The notes under the pieces were generated by a model that saw only the letters and a list, made by a program, of their open reading frames with translations, ran no database searches and was not told where the DNA came from. Positions 5,897 to 6,564 of a DNA stretch of 6,564 bases are shown here, in pieces. This stretch comes from Nitrososphaerota archaeon (GTDB lineage Archaea; Thermoproteota; Bathyarchaeia; Bathyarchaeales; Bathycorpusculaceae): positions 1 to 6,564 of the forward strand of contig JAIRJY010000005.1 of NCBI GenBank assembly GCA_031260365.1, read 5' to 3'. The number at the start of each line of letters is the position of its first letter. Positions within the stretch are counted from its first letter, which is position 1. Position numbers and translations under genes: made by a program.

Positions 5897-6564
5897 GCTT
5901 TTGCCCTCAACTTTTCCATGTGTTTTATACTTTTGTCAATATGATGCTGTGTTGCAATGTCTGTTCGGTGCCACAATCCGCCACCCTTGATTGCTCTTGC
6001 ACCTTCTTGACTGATTCTTCGCGCCTCCTCAATACTATCACCAATAGCTAACACCCCAACAGCCCGTGATTTTAACGCATAATTTCTACAACCATCTCTT
6101 AATTCCATTGCACCAGGATAAATACGCATTTTATCATCGTATTTTTTGGTTAATTTATATGCCTCAGTAAAATCAATTGCTGTACCAATGTCGGATTTAA
6201 TAACTTTGTCTGGATAAACATCACTGTAACCTCCATATTCTGGCGGAACTTTGTATGTCAAAACGGTTGCTGCTTTGTGTAATCCGACACTCAGAAGGTT
6301 TCCAGAAATCATTTTGTAGCAGACATCTACAAAATCGTCTTTAATTATGGGAAAAAGATTGATGCTCTCAGGGTCACCTGGACGACTGTTTATCTCTAAA
6401 ATTTTTATACCCTTCCCAGTGTGCATAAATGCTAAGTATAATGGTACTCCGCGAAGTGCTGTAGAATCATTGATTTGTTTACTCCAACCATTAAACACTT
6501 TATTAGCTAATTTAATCTCGTTATCTCGTTCAGCGTTTGTTAAGAAGGGCAATTTATCGTCTAC
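5893..6564 (-). CDS. purD: Phosphoribosylamine-glycine ligase-like ATP-grasp protein (5' end outside window)
   Basis: The frame is open to the window edge and begins in mid-protein (VDDKLPFLTNAERDNEI), so the 223 residues seen are the C-terminal half. LYLAFMHTGKGIKILEINSRPGDPES is the second half of the ATP-grasp catalytic domain; E.N.R.GDPE carries the Mg-ATP binding residues, as in PurD (EFN.RFGDPET). The end (ALKSRAVGVLAIGDSIEEA, then GGLWHRTDIAT) matches the PurD C-terminal domain (the R.DI motif). PurD joins glycine to phosphoribosylamine with ATP in de novo purine synthesis. The sequence between these blocks (VPPEYGGYSDVYPDKV) is of a divergent archaeal type, so a specialised paralogue is possible. 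It is the upstream gene of the operon seen here, ending in a 4-base GTGA overlap with the HAD gene. The promoter is outside the window. Confidence 0.75.
   Translation of the reverse strand, partial: VDDKLPFLTNAERDNEIKLANKVFNGWSKQINDSTALRGVPLYLAFMHTGKGIKILEINSRPGDPESINLFPIIKDDFVDVCYKMISGNLLSVGLHKAATVLTYKVPPEYGGYSDVYPDKVIKSDIGTAIDFTEAYKLTKKYDDKMRIYPGAMELRDGCRNYALKSRAVGVLAIGDSIEEARRISQEGARAIKGGGLWHRTDIATQHHIDKSIKHMEKLRAKA

Noticed and set aside
5426..6051. Plus-strand open frames opposite the HAD and purD-like genes
   Set aside because: Both minus-strand genes are supported by conserved motifs across this stretch; the plus-strand frames have none.

Overview
The window looks like a piece of an archaeal genome, most likely from an uncultured or deep-branching lineage such as Bathyarchaeia; that lineage guess is inference. 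The support is a formylmethanofuran:tetrahydromethanopterin formyltransferase (Ftr), an EhaR-type archaeal HAD protein, a Dph6-like PP-loop ATPase, a membrane-anchored winged-helix regulator of archaeal style, abundant GTG/TTG starts and T-rich stretches at gene ends. Every gene I can support is on the minus strand, so the biological order runs from 6564 down to 1. No rRNA, tRNA or CRISPR array was seen.

Region 6564-2988 is a tightly packed four-gene operon: purD-like ATP-grasp ligase (5' end outside the window), EhaR-like HAD hydrolase, ftr, and a PfkB-family sugar/nucleoside kinase. Junctions overlap by 4 bases, are nearly abutting (or overlap by 17, depending on the ftr start) and overlap by 8 bases. 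Ftr ties the operon to C1 metabolism on methanofuran and tetrahydromethanopterin (the methyl branch of the archaeal Wood-Ljungdahl pathway, methanogenesis or formyl oxidation). The ligase, phosphatase-like and kinase genes may supply purines or C1-cofactor precursors.

Region 2987-1305 holds a second unit. An intergenic stretch carries a T-rich probable terminator and a cluster of GGAAC/GTTCC repeats. It is followed by a decayed gene for a secreted, probably glycosylated surface protein, broken by one frameshift and two stop codons; conventional ORF calling would show it as two unrelated small proteins. It overlaps (ATGA) an intact gene for a winged-helix regulator with two C-terminal membrane helices. 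A secreted protein paired with a membrane-tethered regulator suggests a surface-linked regulatory module whose outer partner is now broken.

Region 1304-1 holds a Dph6-like ATPase with a strong Shine-Dalgarno and TTG start, then a small membrane protein with the beginning of a bacterial-PH-like domain, cut short. The cause is visible: an insertion sequence begins at about position 117 and runs off the window edge. Its transposase N-terminus is recognisable in the last 53 bases.
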